From Pseudevernia furfuracea (lineage: Eukaryota; Ascomycota; Lecanoromycetes; Lecanorales; Parmeliaceae): a DNA stretch of 64,000 nt. Below, piece by piece: positions 46,839 through 57,635 of this stretch (the first letter of the stretch is position 1; every line of letters begins with the position of its first letter). The notes under the pieces were generated by a model. That model did no database searches. It worked only from the letters and a program-made list of their open reading frames with translations, and was not told where the DNA came from. The DNA is taken from the NCBI GenBank assembly GCA_022315425.1, contig JAIUPT010000039.1:682001-746000 (forward strand), given 5' to 3'. The position numbers were made by a program, and so were the translations under genes.

Positions 46839-46997
46839 TGAGGGGATGACAACTGCTCCCTCCAAGGGGACCTTGCGGGGCTAGCCCAAAGGGGGTTAGA
46901 ACGAGGATTACATAGCATTCTTTCATAGTAGAATAAATGAACACCTTTATAATCTCGAGAACATACGATTTCACTACTTGTGAATCTTGACCAGTGA
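46839..46997 (+). repeat. Outer element, right LTR (159 bp)
   Basis: TGAGGGGATGACAACTGCTC...CTTGACCAGTGA, 156 of 159 positions as in the left LTR. Confidence 0.8.
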
Positions 46998-47061
46998 TAC
47001 CGTAGGCCGGAAGCATCTGCATGAAGTGATAGAATATTTTTGGATCAATTCGAGGTGGCTG

Positions 47062-47334
47062 TACGGAGGTCTGCACGCAAAGTCCTGAACATGCGCTAGC
47101 ATGAGCCCTAACCTTACTCTAGGAAGATGACCCCGTAGTGGGAACCCTGGGAACTTTCTTTGGGGGGGTATACGCTATATCTTTAGACGTGATAGGGTCC
47201 TCCTCAGACCTCAAATTGAGCTTGGGTAGGGGCAACTCCGACACAAGTCTAAGCGCATTGCTTTAGGCCGGGCGTTATCCGATATCTGGACCCTTTTCTT
47301 GGCATGTTCAGGACTTTGCGTGCAGACCTCCGTA
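47062..47334. mobile_element. MITE, copy 2 (273 bp)
   Basis: Perfect 33-bp terminal inverted repeats (47062-47094 and 47302-47334) beginning TACGGAGGTCTGCACGC and bounded by TA. The inner 200 bp have no coding frame and do not obviously match the interior of the copy at 22.7 kb. The right end lies 38 bp beyond the stop codon of the E2 gene. Confidence 0.85.
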
Positions 47335-47372
47335 GATGCTGGCACTCGAACCAGAAAGCACTATCCAGAGCT

Positions 47373-48922
47373 TCATCTGAGCCTCGTCATCATCAGCGCT
47401 GGCTCTTCGACGAAAGCTCTGACTCGTCCGGCCATTCTTGCCATTGTTGCACCGTCCACAACGCGATGATCAGCGCTCCAGCTGAAATTCATAACCTCTT
47501 TCTTGACCACGCGGTCATGGTCGTCAAATGCTGGAAGAGTCCTGGCTTTTCCGATACCCAAGATAGCGACCTCGCTTTGGACGAGGACTGGAGCCACATA
47601 TGTGCCGCCTATGCTGCCAACGTTGCTCACTGTGATGGTACCACCTGTTAGATCAGTGACAGATAGTTTGCCGTCCTTCGCAAGCGCTTGGAGCCGGGAG
47701 ACTTCTGACGCGATGTCAAGAATCGATCTTGCGGAAACATCCTTAACGTTTGGTACCAGGAGCCCCTGAGGAGTGTCCATGGCCACTCCAATGTTATGCT
47801 TCTCGCGCATCACAAGCTTTGGTGCATTCTCTCCAGTCCCTGTATCAACTCGAGCGTTTAGGAGAGAGAAGTCCCCCAAAGCCAGAGACACCGCTTTGAT
47901 TACGAAGTGCAGGTAAGAGAGCCTTTGAGTACTCGATGGCTGGTGGTTCAAGCGCTGCCGGAGCTTAGAGAGCGCAGTCACATCAATCTCGTCCGCATAG
48001 AGAAAATGTGGGATGCTGAGAGATCTTGTCATCGCCTTGAACATTTGGCTCTGGACGGGTGTGAGCGTAATCGGCCTTTCCAACTGGCCTTGATCTGCGC
48101 TAGGAAATCCTCGCGTGGGCTGTGGTAGGATCGGCTGATCAGTCCATTCTTTTTGAGCTGCTATAAATTTGTGAACATCGTCTTTGGTTACGCGTCCGTC
48201 TTTGCCGGTACCAGTGACGTCCGCTATATTCACGTTTAGTTCTTTAAGAAGACCTCGAACAGCAGGTGTGGCGAGTGCTGGATTTTTCTCCACGAGAGCA
48301 GGGTCCTTTGGTTCCTCAGGCGCCTCCAGCTGCAGCTCCTGAGCTTTCTGCGGCTGCTGTGGGTCTGAGGGAGACCCTGCTTGCTCAGCGGGAGGGGCCA
48401 GGATGGCCTCATCTTCGGGCGAGATGTCACTTTGAACGTCGATGTCGCAAAGCGGCTTTTCCTTTTCAGCCTCGGTGTTTCGGAAAAGGAAAAAGACAGA
48501 ATTGTTACCTTACCCACCTGCGCTACATCCTCTGCTTCATAATGCAGCTTTTTGATCACTCCGTCAAATCTGGACGTGATCTACCCATTGTCAATTGCTG
48601 CCATTACCACCAAATATGCGTAGATTGAAGTACTTCTGTAGTAGCTTTATCAGACTGGACCTCGCAGATCTTGTCGAATTGCTCGACGCGTGCCCCTGGC
48701 TCGACGAACCATTGTATGATCTGTACTTCTTTGATGCCTGAGATGCATGAGTGGAAAGATATGCAAGAGAAAGAGCCGAGTCTCACCTTCGCCGATATCA
48801 GAGAGTAAAAACGGCCGCACTGTAGCCCGCGGCAGTGAAGCATGAAAGGTGCGTTGGAGAAGAGTACCATTTCGACTCGCCCGGAAAAGGCAATGTCTAA
48901 GTCGTAGCAGGGCGACTGTCAT
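47373..48922 (-). CDS. Branched-chain 2-oxoacid dehydrogenase E2 (dihydrolipoyl acyltransferase), 4 exons
   Basis: Exons 48922-48787, 48737-48634, 48580-48509 and 48455-47373; 464 aa. This is the core of the mitochondrial complex that degrades Val, Leu and Ile: the lipoyl arm carries the acyl group from E1 to CoA. The presequence (MTVALLRLRHCLFRASRNGT) fits mitochondrial import. The lipoyl domain has DIGEGIKEVQIIQWFVEPG and SDKATTE (Lys76 is lipoylated), then ITSRFDGVIKKLHYEAEDVA. The E3/E1-binding domain is ATPAVRGLLKELNVNIADV. The catalytic domain ends in SADHRVVDG (His434). Length and ends are normal. IKEVQIIQW and the short single lipoyl domain favour the branched-chain E2 over pyruvate or 2-oxoglutarate E2. 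Confidence 0.92.
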
Positions 48923-49750
48923 GATGAGTGGCGCTCGAGAAGACTGTACATCAGCATGTTTTCAGCTGTGCTCAGCAGTGCTAAGCAATCGAAGGGCAAT
49001 GGTCGAGTATTTATGCAATGGGCGTAACAAATCAGTGTCAATAGAGAGGTTTCCCTTGCCGGAAATACCCGCATTTAAGCGCATTGGCCGAGGCTAGGAG
49101 GCTAGCTCTAAGAAGAGGAAGCTTAATCGCTAAAACGTCGACGAGATGATAGATCACCATCAACCAGGATTACTCTCTCTCTATCCAATGAGAAGTAATC
49201 TGGCCACAAAGGACGACATTGCTAGGTATAGTACCGAACTTGAGCGCGATTGAGGAAAATCACTGCGCCAAAACGCAAGTGCATCTCATTCTCCAGTCGA
49301 GTCTTCCTGCATGCAAGACTCTTCAAATAAGATAATGACCGTTTGTGCTCCACCAGTAAAGTACGCGAGAAGATCTACGAGGTTTCTTCCTGTAGATTTC
49401 GAGACGCGGTCGTGAAATCAGTGTACAAAATTCTACTTTTGTAGACATGGTCTGCTCGGTCTTTTGGCTCCTTACCCATTGGTGAACCAGGGTTTCAACA
49501 AGCAGGTCGTTCAGATTTGAAAATGTGTATTTGACTGAGCCGAACGGACCTTCGGTGTCAGGAAGCTCGCTCACGGGGCGCAACGAGGCACCCAAAATGC
49601 ATCCAAAAGGCGTGTATTTTGCATTGCTGAGTTTTGCGTCAAACTAAAACATCAGGAATACGACGCTTCTAACACCAAAATTTCTTCGCTGTTCTGGCTG
49701 TTCTTCTTTCACCAGTCTGGCCCAGCCTAGCCCCAAAATCGAAAAAATCA
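48923..49750. other. Intergenic, no gene supported
   Basis: E2 promoter side. A 90-codon frame (49323-49595, -) is open but has no family resemblance. Confidence 0.45.
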
Positions 49751-50647
49751 TTAACGCATGTATACCCCCTTCAACTTTATCGCATCGCTGCCTCCCAAAT
49801 TCCCAATCGCCACACGACATGGCCTGCACCATCTTTTCCCGCCCGACCCAATGGTGATCTCTGCACCTCTCCCAACCATGTCGTCATGATACGGAAAACC
49901 CTTCGTCATGACCACATCCGCGACAACGGTGTCCTCCTTGTCTGGCGGCAAAATCTCCCTGCACCCCCCACACGCGAAAAGCTTCTTCTTTTTGATCACC
50001 ACATCGCGTTTGTCGTAGTGCCCATTCGCAATGCCGCATGGAATGCAGGCACGTCTGCCGCTATAGTTCTGAACGGCTTGGGCATCTGTGAATGTTGCTT
50101 TTGATGGTGTGGGACTTTTGAAGGTGTTGCAGAAGGAGCAGAAGAGGTGCCTCAATTTGCGGGATGAGTGGGTTTCGAGTTGCTTTTGGAACTGGACGTA
50201 TTCCCCACGAGACATGGGCGGGGGAGCGTCCAGGGGTGCACGGAGAGTCTTGGAGGAAAGCCTGACGCCGCGAAGGCCGATAGGGTCGAGGTCCTCTGCG
50301 ACAAGTCGAAGGAGCTCGATCGGCAGGGCGGCGAGACGGGATGCGCCGTTTGCTGGGGGCACGCTTGGATCACTGCTTAGGATGTCAGTGTTGAGCGAGC
50401 TGGGAGCGAGGACTCGATACTTACGCTGGCTCTGGAGCGCTGTCCGCTCGACCATTTTCCACCGCATCGCTGTTCACAGCGTCAACAGCGCCTTGCTCGC
50501 TGGGCGCATCCGCACCGTCGTCTATAGACGGGGCATCGGTTGGCCTGGATGTCTGTCAATGAAGATTCCGATCCCTTGATGAGCCCCGACTTACTCTGGC
50601 GCCTGGCCGTTATCCACATTGCCGGGGATCTGGTCGTTCTCTGACAT
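49751..50647 (-). CDS. F-box-like protein with Cys pairs, 3 exons
   Basis: Exons 50647-50595, 50544-50425 and 50372-49751; 264 aa. The acidic N-terminus comes from the first two exons (MSENDQIPGNVDNGQAPEPT). An F-box-like segment follows (LAALPIELLRLVAEDLDPIG, LRGVRLSSKTLRAPLD), which would bind Skp1 in an SCF ubiquitin ligase. The rest has paired cysteines (FCSFCNTF, RRACIPCG, FACGGCRE, WCRPCR) suggesting zinc binding. This F-box plus Cys-pair layout is frequent in fungi with substrates unknown. The long open frame over the last exon starts inside an intron; the real start is further upstream. Confidence 0.78.
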
Positions 50648-53581
50648 CTTGGGTGTTGAATGAAAACACTTTCTGGTAGAATGTTAACTCACATATGTTA
50701 TGCAAAGATGTCAAAAGCAGGTGACACTTACCAAAGCCCGAGAATCAGATGCAGACCCTATCAAGGCTCTCAACTGTGCTGAGAGGAGAGTGGTGATGTG
50801 CAAGGCAGATTTCCTGGAGACTGGAAGCTGTCGATGCTGTCAAAGCTACTCCAGCCGAAGAAAGTCAAAGGGTGAAGGCGTTTGACTGCTTTCCAGAATG
50901 CCGCTGAAGGTAATACTGCAAGAATCGGTTCCTGCAGAAAGAAAAAGAAGAAGAGGAAGAGAAAACATTATTTATTTTTATATACCACCAAATGACTCTG
51001 TCCCTTTCATTCACGTTTCAAGACTCCCAGCCACCGTGGCGGTCAGGTGTCAATGTCAGTTCCCTTGATTTGCGTCCCTGCATCTTGCTAGTGTATATTG
51101 TAAGACATTGCATGGAAGAATCAGTGTTGAGGGACAGTCCTGCTGTCCGAATGAGGCAGGGTTGGTTGGATGTGAGAAGGAAAGTCCACTCGGGGGATTT
51201 TCGGAGATTAAATAGTAGGGTGTGCGAGTGGCAAGAGATGGTGAATGAAAGGGATGGATGATGAATGGAGGTGGGGAAGGAGCGGGGGTTTGTTAGGGAG
51301 TGAAGATTTCAGAGTGTTAGCACAGAGGGAATGGGAGGGATTCCGCTAGATGCTTCATTTCTCGAAGCGAATACGAGGCATTCACCTACGATAGAAGTCA
51401 TTTTGATCTTTCTTTCTCTTAGTCCCAATTCATGTCACTGCTCACGGGGGGTCCATCAACCTAGCGGAAGCAGCTTAGAAGAAAAAAAAGGGCAGTGAAG
51501 CAGCTCTCAGTGTCCCATTTGACCACTAGCAGTCAGGGTTGTGCCTTGGTCACTTCCATCAAAGTAGGAACTCCACCTTTCTTATAGCAAGGCCGCGGCG
51601 TGCGTATCACATGCCCCTCCTTCCTTTGTCGATAGCTTGTTCTTAGCCATTATTTGGTGATTGAGTTATGAAGTTTCCCCAGCAATCTCCACCACTTCTC
51701 CCCACACCGGCCAGACGTCAAAGGCAACACTCATCGACAATCTTCCCTCACCGCGTAGACCTGCAAGCAACAAGAACCCAATGAGTAGTGAGACCCAATC
51801 ACAAGCGAAAAGCCTTCCCAGCTAGCTAGCTAGCGTAGACAATCCACCACCTCTCAACACCTCCCTCCTCCCCCCATCCATCACTGCGTCCTCACACAGC
51901 GAGCAAACGTCCTACTACCCACACAAACGATAGCACCTCACGACAGACACACTGCCCATGTTCCCCATCCAACAGCACCCATTCATTCATTCACCGCCAC
52001 GCTGCAAAACCACGTTTGGCGCTCGACCGCCCACCATGACACCCCAAACATGGCAAACGAACAAAGAAACAGCACTAGCAGTCGTTCCAACGAGCTCGGA
52101 CCTATTATTCCCTCAAGCACTTCGACATACGGACTTCAAAGGAAACGAGAAGACGGAAACCTGAAAACGGGCTGAGCGCTTCACCGCATCGTGGCGACGA
52201 GGTGGGTCGGAGGCGAAGGCGAAGGGGTGGGAGTGGGCCTGAGGATTGGGCCGGGTGGCCCCAGCTTGGAGGGGACAAGAAAAATGTGGGCAGTTGTGAG
52301 CGCCGAGTGAGGTTGGACTTTTTGGGGGGGGGGGTCGATTGGGGCCCCCCCCGGCCTTCCGATGGCGATCGTGAACTGGCAAAAAATTCAGACTCATTAA
52401 AATTTTTTATATGCAGGAGGACTTCTTCTTTCATTTCTTTCTTTTTTTCTTTCTTTTTGTTGCCTGTTGGGTACGTACTGAATTGAGATATCTATCCACC
52501 ACGATTTTGGGGGAAGCGTATAGCGGGAAAAAATGGGGGGTTGCAACAAAACACACACACACCATCTGACCTCCTTCCTTCCTTCTTGGGAATTCATTCT
52601 AATCCCTGGCATCCTCCTCCCTCCAAAAAAAAATCTCACAACTTTCCCCGCCCTTCAGCCGTGAGCTCATGCACATCTCCCCTTCCGCCTCTCCCAAGCG
52701 ACGACGCAGGCACGGCCTCCATCAATAGAAAACACCGGCCATTCCAGCACCCCATCTTCAACCATGCCCAGCTCCTGCGGCAAAGATATAGGTAGACGAG
52801 CATCCCCCAAAGGTCAACGGCAGTCGGTCAATACTACAACAACCGCGAAATGCTCCGTGGTGTGAATTAAGCTCGGAGCAGGCCCGCACATCGTTCCGCC
52901 GAACCTCCCTCCTGCCGGCCACTTTTCTCCAACCACTCTTCGCAACACCAAGAGCTCAAACCAGATCGAACTCCAGGCCCCGGGCAGATTGTCGGGAAAA
53001 GTTTGCAGTCTGGGACACGGAGTGATTTTTTTTGTCATTTGCATTGTTTTTCCGGTATCGTCTCGAGAAGAACGGCCGTTGAGATCGAAACCATGGGCGT
53101 ACAACCGCGAGATAGCTCCTCGTTGATGCTTGTCGTGTGGATATCCGAAAGATACGTACGCTTCGACAGAAGTCCTTTTTGGTATCTCGCCTGGCGCGTT
53201 GGATTCGGAAAGGATAAGTCGAATATCGAGCCTGTAATACGTAGTCGGAAGTGCATGAAGATTTAGTAACCTTACGCTAAACTCAATGCACACAGTAGCA
53301 ACACTTTTGTCAACGGCACAGGGAGTGAGAACGGAAGGTCATTGCCACGAAAATATACAGCGGTATATATTACACGGCTATAGTAAAACCCCTATAAGCA
53401 GAAGAAATATATGTTGGGTATATCCAAGAAATCAAAACCCCCACAAATACTTTCGCTGCATTAAAGTCATATAGCATAGAAAGGAAACATATATGGTATC
53501 ACAAATCACACTGATAGCAGTCTCCAAAAGCTAGCAACTTCTGACTTGCCTTAGCTCCTGGCCGAGCGCCCAGCGGAGGGA
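50648..53581. other. 2.9-kb intergenic region, low complexity
   Basis: Pyrimidine-rich and purine-rich blocks, the palindromic run GCTAGCTAGCTAGC (about 51821-51834), a G run followed by a C run at 52324-52350, and TTTCTTTC repeats (52430-52460). Open frames of 60-160 codons are present on both strands without domains. It probably contains long 5' leaders or promoters of the flanking genes. Confidence 0.45.
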
Positions 53582-56041
53582 TCAAAAAGCCTCACCATTC
53601 ACCTCACCATCCAACATACGGCGTGCAGTGTCCAATTTCCGGCGGCAGACTCGAGCTTCGTATACTGCGCCTTCGACGCCGAGTTTGTGGAGATTGGCAC
53701 AGACCTTGGCAAGGCTCCCGACCAATCGCTCGATCAGCTCCCTGTCTCTATCGCCGATTTTGAGAGGTTTGATAGGCCCCCCCTCTTCGGGAAGATCCGG
53801 GCGAGCAATTGACGTTATATATGATAGCAAGTCTGGAGGCTGTGTGGGTGATACAGTTTCCCCCGGAGCTTTCGCATCGTTCCTGGATGCTTTGTACGCT
53901 GATGCTATGTGCTTTTTGCTTCTCGACTTGGGAGATCCGTTGATTCCGTTGACCTTGTGCTTCCTCGGTTCAGGCTGCCAAGACCCAGCCATAGTCTGGC
54001 GCGGAGTCCAATCGTCATCATCATCAGAACGAGGCGAGGGTTTCCCTTCAGTCGCAGTGGCAAATGAATTGACTGTTGACACTGACTCAACGCTGTCCTT
54101 TCTCATGTGGCCCCCACTACTTGAACTTCCGTTTCCGTTGGCTGCATGCCCGTTGACTTCGCTCGTTGAATTCCTAGGCTTGGTAGTCTCGACCGAAGAC
54201 GCGGAGCTGTCACTGTCTCTCCTTTTTCGCGTGCTGCTGCTCCGTCTCACGCCGACACCACTGTAGGTTCCCATAGCGCTGTGAAGGATAAAGTGCTCGT
54301 AGTCGAAAGCGTCTGGTCGGTCCTCGTGCCTTTCAACAACGGGCTCTGCCGATGTTTCATGATAATCTTCGTCTCCGTACAAACTATCTTCTTTGCCACC
54401 TAGGTCCGCGGGAGATGGTTCATCGATAATGATCAGCCGCTCGGCGAGATTTTGACTTGGGCTTCTGTGATATGTTATAGACTCAACTTGCGAAGATCTT
54501 GGGGTGAGCTCCTCTTTTTGGCTTGTCGGCTCTGGCAGAGACTCTTCAAGATGGAGGTCGCCATCCCACGTCGCATCGCCTCCTTCAATGGCCAGGGGTA
54601 ATTGTCTGAAGTCCTCTGGAGCGGCTTCATTTGGGATTTCTTCAGCATCCGGTACCTTTGAGCCCTCTGCGAGTCCGAGGCCTTCTGCTGGTGACTGACC
54701 AACCTCCGCGACCGGTTGCTCAGTATACCATTGTTCAGCTGCCGTGAATGGGCTTGGCGTGCGCAAACTTTGCAGGCTTCGTCTCCGCAGATTGTCTTCC
54801 TTTGCTCGCTGCTTCAAAGTTGAGATCTTCCCTTTCAAATCCTGCATTTGATCACGGAGGTCGCGCATCTGAGTAGTGGATCGAGCCCTGGTGAGTCCGG
54901 TAGTTGGAGGATTCGGAATCTCGAACGTAGCTGCCTTTGGCGATTTTTCCAAATCGAAAGTCTCGTCATCTCTGTACTCGTTGGTCGGTGTAGGCTGCTC
55001 AAAAGATTCTGGGGCAGGGCCATCTTCGTTGAGTGGTTGCAACCCGTTATTAGGTCTTCCTGCATGATTGAGACTTGTGTTGCGTGTCAAGCCATTCCAG
55101 AACCAATTGCGACTGGGCTCCGAATTCCTCTCTTTAGCAGCTGAATCGACGGCATGGGCGTATACATTCTTGTCTTCTGCGGATTGTGCATTGGGCGCTG
55201 TACGCAACGTGGATGGCACCGAGGTCTCGCTGAAGACCCTGTAATGCCCTTGCTGATTTTCATCTAGCATCGGTAGGTTGGCTTGACGGTGTTTCGAAAG
55301 CGAGAAGCCACCAGGACTTCTGCCCTTCTTTGGTAACGTGTACAGCGATACTGGTTCCGCCCCACGGTGCGAGAAGGACGACATCGACGAGGATGGTCTG
55401 CGTTCCAGTGTACTGCGTGCCCTACTAAGATTACCCTCCATATTCTGACATGAGTTAGCAACTTTCTTCATAAATGCCTCATCCTTGCCAGGGCTCACCG
55501 TAAGACGCTTTTTTGCATTGGCCAGGATCTCCTCTGCCCTTCTGGTCATTGCAGCGTGCGAATACGGATCATCCTCATCTTCGTCCAGGATCGATGGAGG
55601 ACTATAGGTGCTGTCTCTAATCTGGACGTCTTCATCGTCTTGCGCAGCAGGCTTCGCGTTGCCATTTTGCTCTTCATGATTACAGTCTTTCTGAAGTGTT
55701 GGTGACGACGCCAGCGCCGCCTCTTCTTTTGGTGTAGTCTTCCTATCGTCTCTCTCTGAACCCGATCTATGCTTTGTAGAGGCGTCATGGCGGCGAAGGA
55801 TTCCATTCCTGAATGGGCTGAACATTGTGCCTTTTTCTCGAGGTCTATCGTCGGGGGTGGAGTCAGACCTTGTATACTGGTGATGGGTGGGAGATGGAGA
55901 AGGCAATCGTTGTGGTTTCCTTGGAGTGGATGGGGAGGAATGGGCAGAGGAAGGAGGATTATCGGGCAATATCATATCAGGGTTTGTGAGGGTAGGCGAC
56001 GGGGGAGCCATTGGGACTCGAGGGATCGGAAGAATCTGCAT
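53582..56041 (-). CDS. Large Ser/Pro-rich coiled-coil protein, conserved-looking
   Basis: Open over 819 codons. A likely 54-bp intron at 55498-55445 (GTGAGC, branch-like GCTAAC, TCATGTCAG) is a multiple of three and has no stop. Splicing it gives about 801 aa and a continuous AEEILANAKKRLT-NMEGNL helix. The N-terminus is Pro/Ser-rich and disordered (PPSSAHSSPSTPRKPQRLPS). A coiled coil lies in the middle (TTQMRDLRDQMQDLKGKIST). A conserved-looking C-terminal helix (LIERLVGSLAKVCANLHKLG, ARVCRRKLDTARRMLDGE) ends the protein. I do not recognise a named family; it may be a cytoskeletal or polarity scaffold, but this is a guess. Confidence 0.8.
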   Translation of the reverse strand: MQILPIPRVPMAPPSPTLTNPDMILPDNPPSSAHSSPSTPRKPQRLPSPSPTHHQYTRSDSTPDDRPREKGTMFSPFRNGILRRHDASTKHRSGSERDDRKTTPKEEAALASSPTLQKDCNHEEQNGNAKPAAQDDEDVQIRDSTYSPPSILDEDEDDPYSHAAMTRRAEEILANAKKRLTVSPGKDEAFMKKVANSCQNMEGNLSRARSTLERRPSSSMSSFSHRGAEPVSLYTLPKKGRSPGGFSLSKHRQANLPMLDENQQGHYRVFSETSVPSTLRTAPNAQSAEDKNVYAHAVDSAAKERNSEPSRNWFWNGLTRNTSLNHAGRPNNGLQPLNEDGPAPESFEQPTPTNEYRDDETFDLEKSPKAATFEIPNPPTTGLTRARSTTQMRDLRDQMQDLKGKISTLKQRAKEDNLRRRSLQSLRTPSPFTAAEQWYTEQPVAEVGQSPAEGLGLAEGSKVPDAEEIPNEAAPEDFRQLPLAIEGGDATWDGDLHLEESLPEPTSQKEELTPRSSQVESITYHRSPSQNLAERLIIIDEPSPADLGGKEDSLYGDEDYHETSAEPVVERHEDRPDAFDYEHFILHSAMGTYSGVGVRRSSSTRKRRDSDSSASSVETTKPRNSTSEVNGHAANGNGSSSSGGHMRKDSVESVSTVNSFATATEGKPSPRSDDDDDWTPRQTMAGSWQPEPRKHKVNGINGSPKSRSKKHIASAYKASRNDAKAPGETVSPTQPPDLLSYITSIARPDLPEEGGPIKPLKIGDRDRELIERLVGSLAKVCANLHKLGVEGAVYEARVCRRKLDTARRMLDGEVNGEAF

Positions 56042-57052
56042 CTTGAACGGCTATGGCGCATTGACTTGTTTTCGAGGAATTGTTTTGCCCACTTCATGCA
56101 TGCCAATAAGCGCAATAATAACGAAGCGTCTCAAACATTCTCGTGTCCGGCAGAGAAATAAGCTTCATGATGCTAAGATGGCCGATCGAACTTTGAGAGA
56201 CTGTAGGGATGACGAGATTGTGATATATATATATAAAATATATATAAAATATATATACAGGAGCAGAATTTAATTGATGCTGAATGCAAGCAGCGTTTGT
56301 TATACAGTCGGCAGGAGTGTGGAGGGAGAGGGAGGAGGGAGGATGTTGAAAGTTGAAACAGCTCAGCGCGAGCCTCGAGGTGATCCCGCTTGAATTTGGA
56401 GCGGCGCACAGGCCGGCCGTTTCTGGCCATGCGGGTGGGAGCGATCCCTGTTAACCCTTTCTCTAGCGGCAACTTCCACCCCCTAAAAGGTTTAGCTGCG
56501 GGACCCGGCCCCCTTGTCGAAACACTAAATTAGGTAGGTACCTCGGTACTTGAATTGTGAATGGATGGGCGAGGAGAGGGATGGGCAGCAAGGAAGACGA
56601 CAATATTATGTGATTGAACTAATGAACTATTGAACTAGGTAATGTTATTTTATATATCAAGCGTCAGCGAGGAAAGAGACGACACGGCTAGACAATGAAA
56701 TATGGCTACAGTGATAGGGATCGCCGAAAGCAAAGGAATGCTACTCGGACTCGATAAATGTCAGTAAGCACTTTTCCTTCACCAAAGTCAAATGTGCGCA
56801 GAGGTGCCCAACGGCTCAATGATGCTTTGTTTTGTCTGATCATAAAAGTGTCTCTCATTCTTCCCTGCCAAAGTTCGGCCAGTCCCCTGCAGTACATGCT
56901 AACCATGGTGAGATGCCCATCCGCCTGTACGCACCACAGCTTAGGCCCTACATATGACTGGACTAGACCTGTATACCAGATTGGGATCAACAACATAGCT
57001 GGTCCGGCATTGGATAGACCTCCTTGGTTTAAGTTTCCACAAGTCGATGACT
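56042..57052. other. Intergenic, no gene supported
   Basis: Upstream of the coiled-coil gene. It includes a TATATATATA/AAATATATA tract at 56223-56261. The short frames seen have no domains. Confidence 0.45.
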
Positions 57053-57543
57053 TTACCCTTGGTGCTCAGCTTGATTTGGGCCTCGGCTTTTATAACAGGC
57101 CATGCTTGAGCCTAGGATGCCCTGGGGTAGAGACTGGCGCGCCATGATCTGGCCCGCCCAAGTTATCCTGGAACTGTTCTCATCCTGCCTTTTATGAACC
57201 CAGGTATCGGTAGGCGGCTTCGCGTATTCCATGTTGTAGAATTCCGGATTCTCAACGGTCGAGCACCCCCATAATTGACCATCATCCAGCGGGAGTGGTT
57301 TGGAGAAAGGCATATGCTTCCCTCGAACATGTCAGTCTCTATCTTCCGCCATTGCGGCTTGGTCATTTCACGACACGGCCCCAGGAACCTGTGTTCGACA
57401 TTGAGAGCTTCAATCAGGTTGTATCGCTCCTTTTGCTTTATTGAAAGACCTCTTACCTCCTCCAACACCAAGCGATCGTTGAAGAAGGGCAGGTCGTCCC
57501 CGGAACAACCACACTCGGACTCCAGGACCCTCACAAAATTCAT
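57053..57543 (-). pseudogene. Hypothetical gene, apparently frameshifted
   Basis: From the ATG at 57543 one frame looks coding (DDLPFFNDRLVLEEVRGLSI, KQKERYNLIEALNVEHRFLG, MTKPQWRKIETDMFEG). Near 57310 coding character moves to the neighbouring frame (KHMPFSKPLPLDDGQLWGCS, NPEFYNMEYAKPPTDTWVHK), which ends at 57053. No intron of reasonable size fits the switch, so one missing base or a sequencing error is the simplest reading. Function unknown. Confidence 0.45.
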
Positions 57544-57635
57544 TTGGTGGTGACTAGGTTCGGTAGATGCACTTGCTCTTACGTTGAGCTAGGATCAGCA
57601 GTCGTGGAGGTGGGTTGGTTGGCTTGGATATATTT

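Larger units (their letters stand above)
35319..46997 (+). mobile_element. Nested, RIP-like mutated LTR retrotransposon island
   Basis: Very AT-rich, stop-filled DNA with sharp borders. The outer element is marked by direct 159-bp repeats at 35319-35477 and 46839-46997. It is split by a Ty3/gypsy element and a truncated second copy (35731-46247). Orientation is plus: the right outer LTR is preceded by the purine tract AAAGGGAGG and the gag-pol order runs left to right. No matching 5-bp target duplication was found around the outer LTRs. Confidence 0.85.

Noticed and set aside
35314..47002. 5-bp target duplication of the outer element
   Set aside because: Flanks ACTAC and TACCG do not match; either the ends are off by a few bases or the duplication has decayed.
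53628..54266. 212-codon plus-strand frame
   Set aside because: Antisense to the C-terminal part of the coiled-coil gene.
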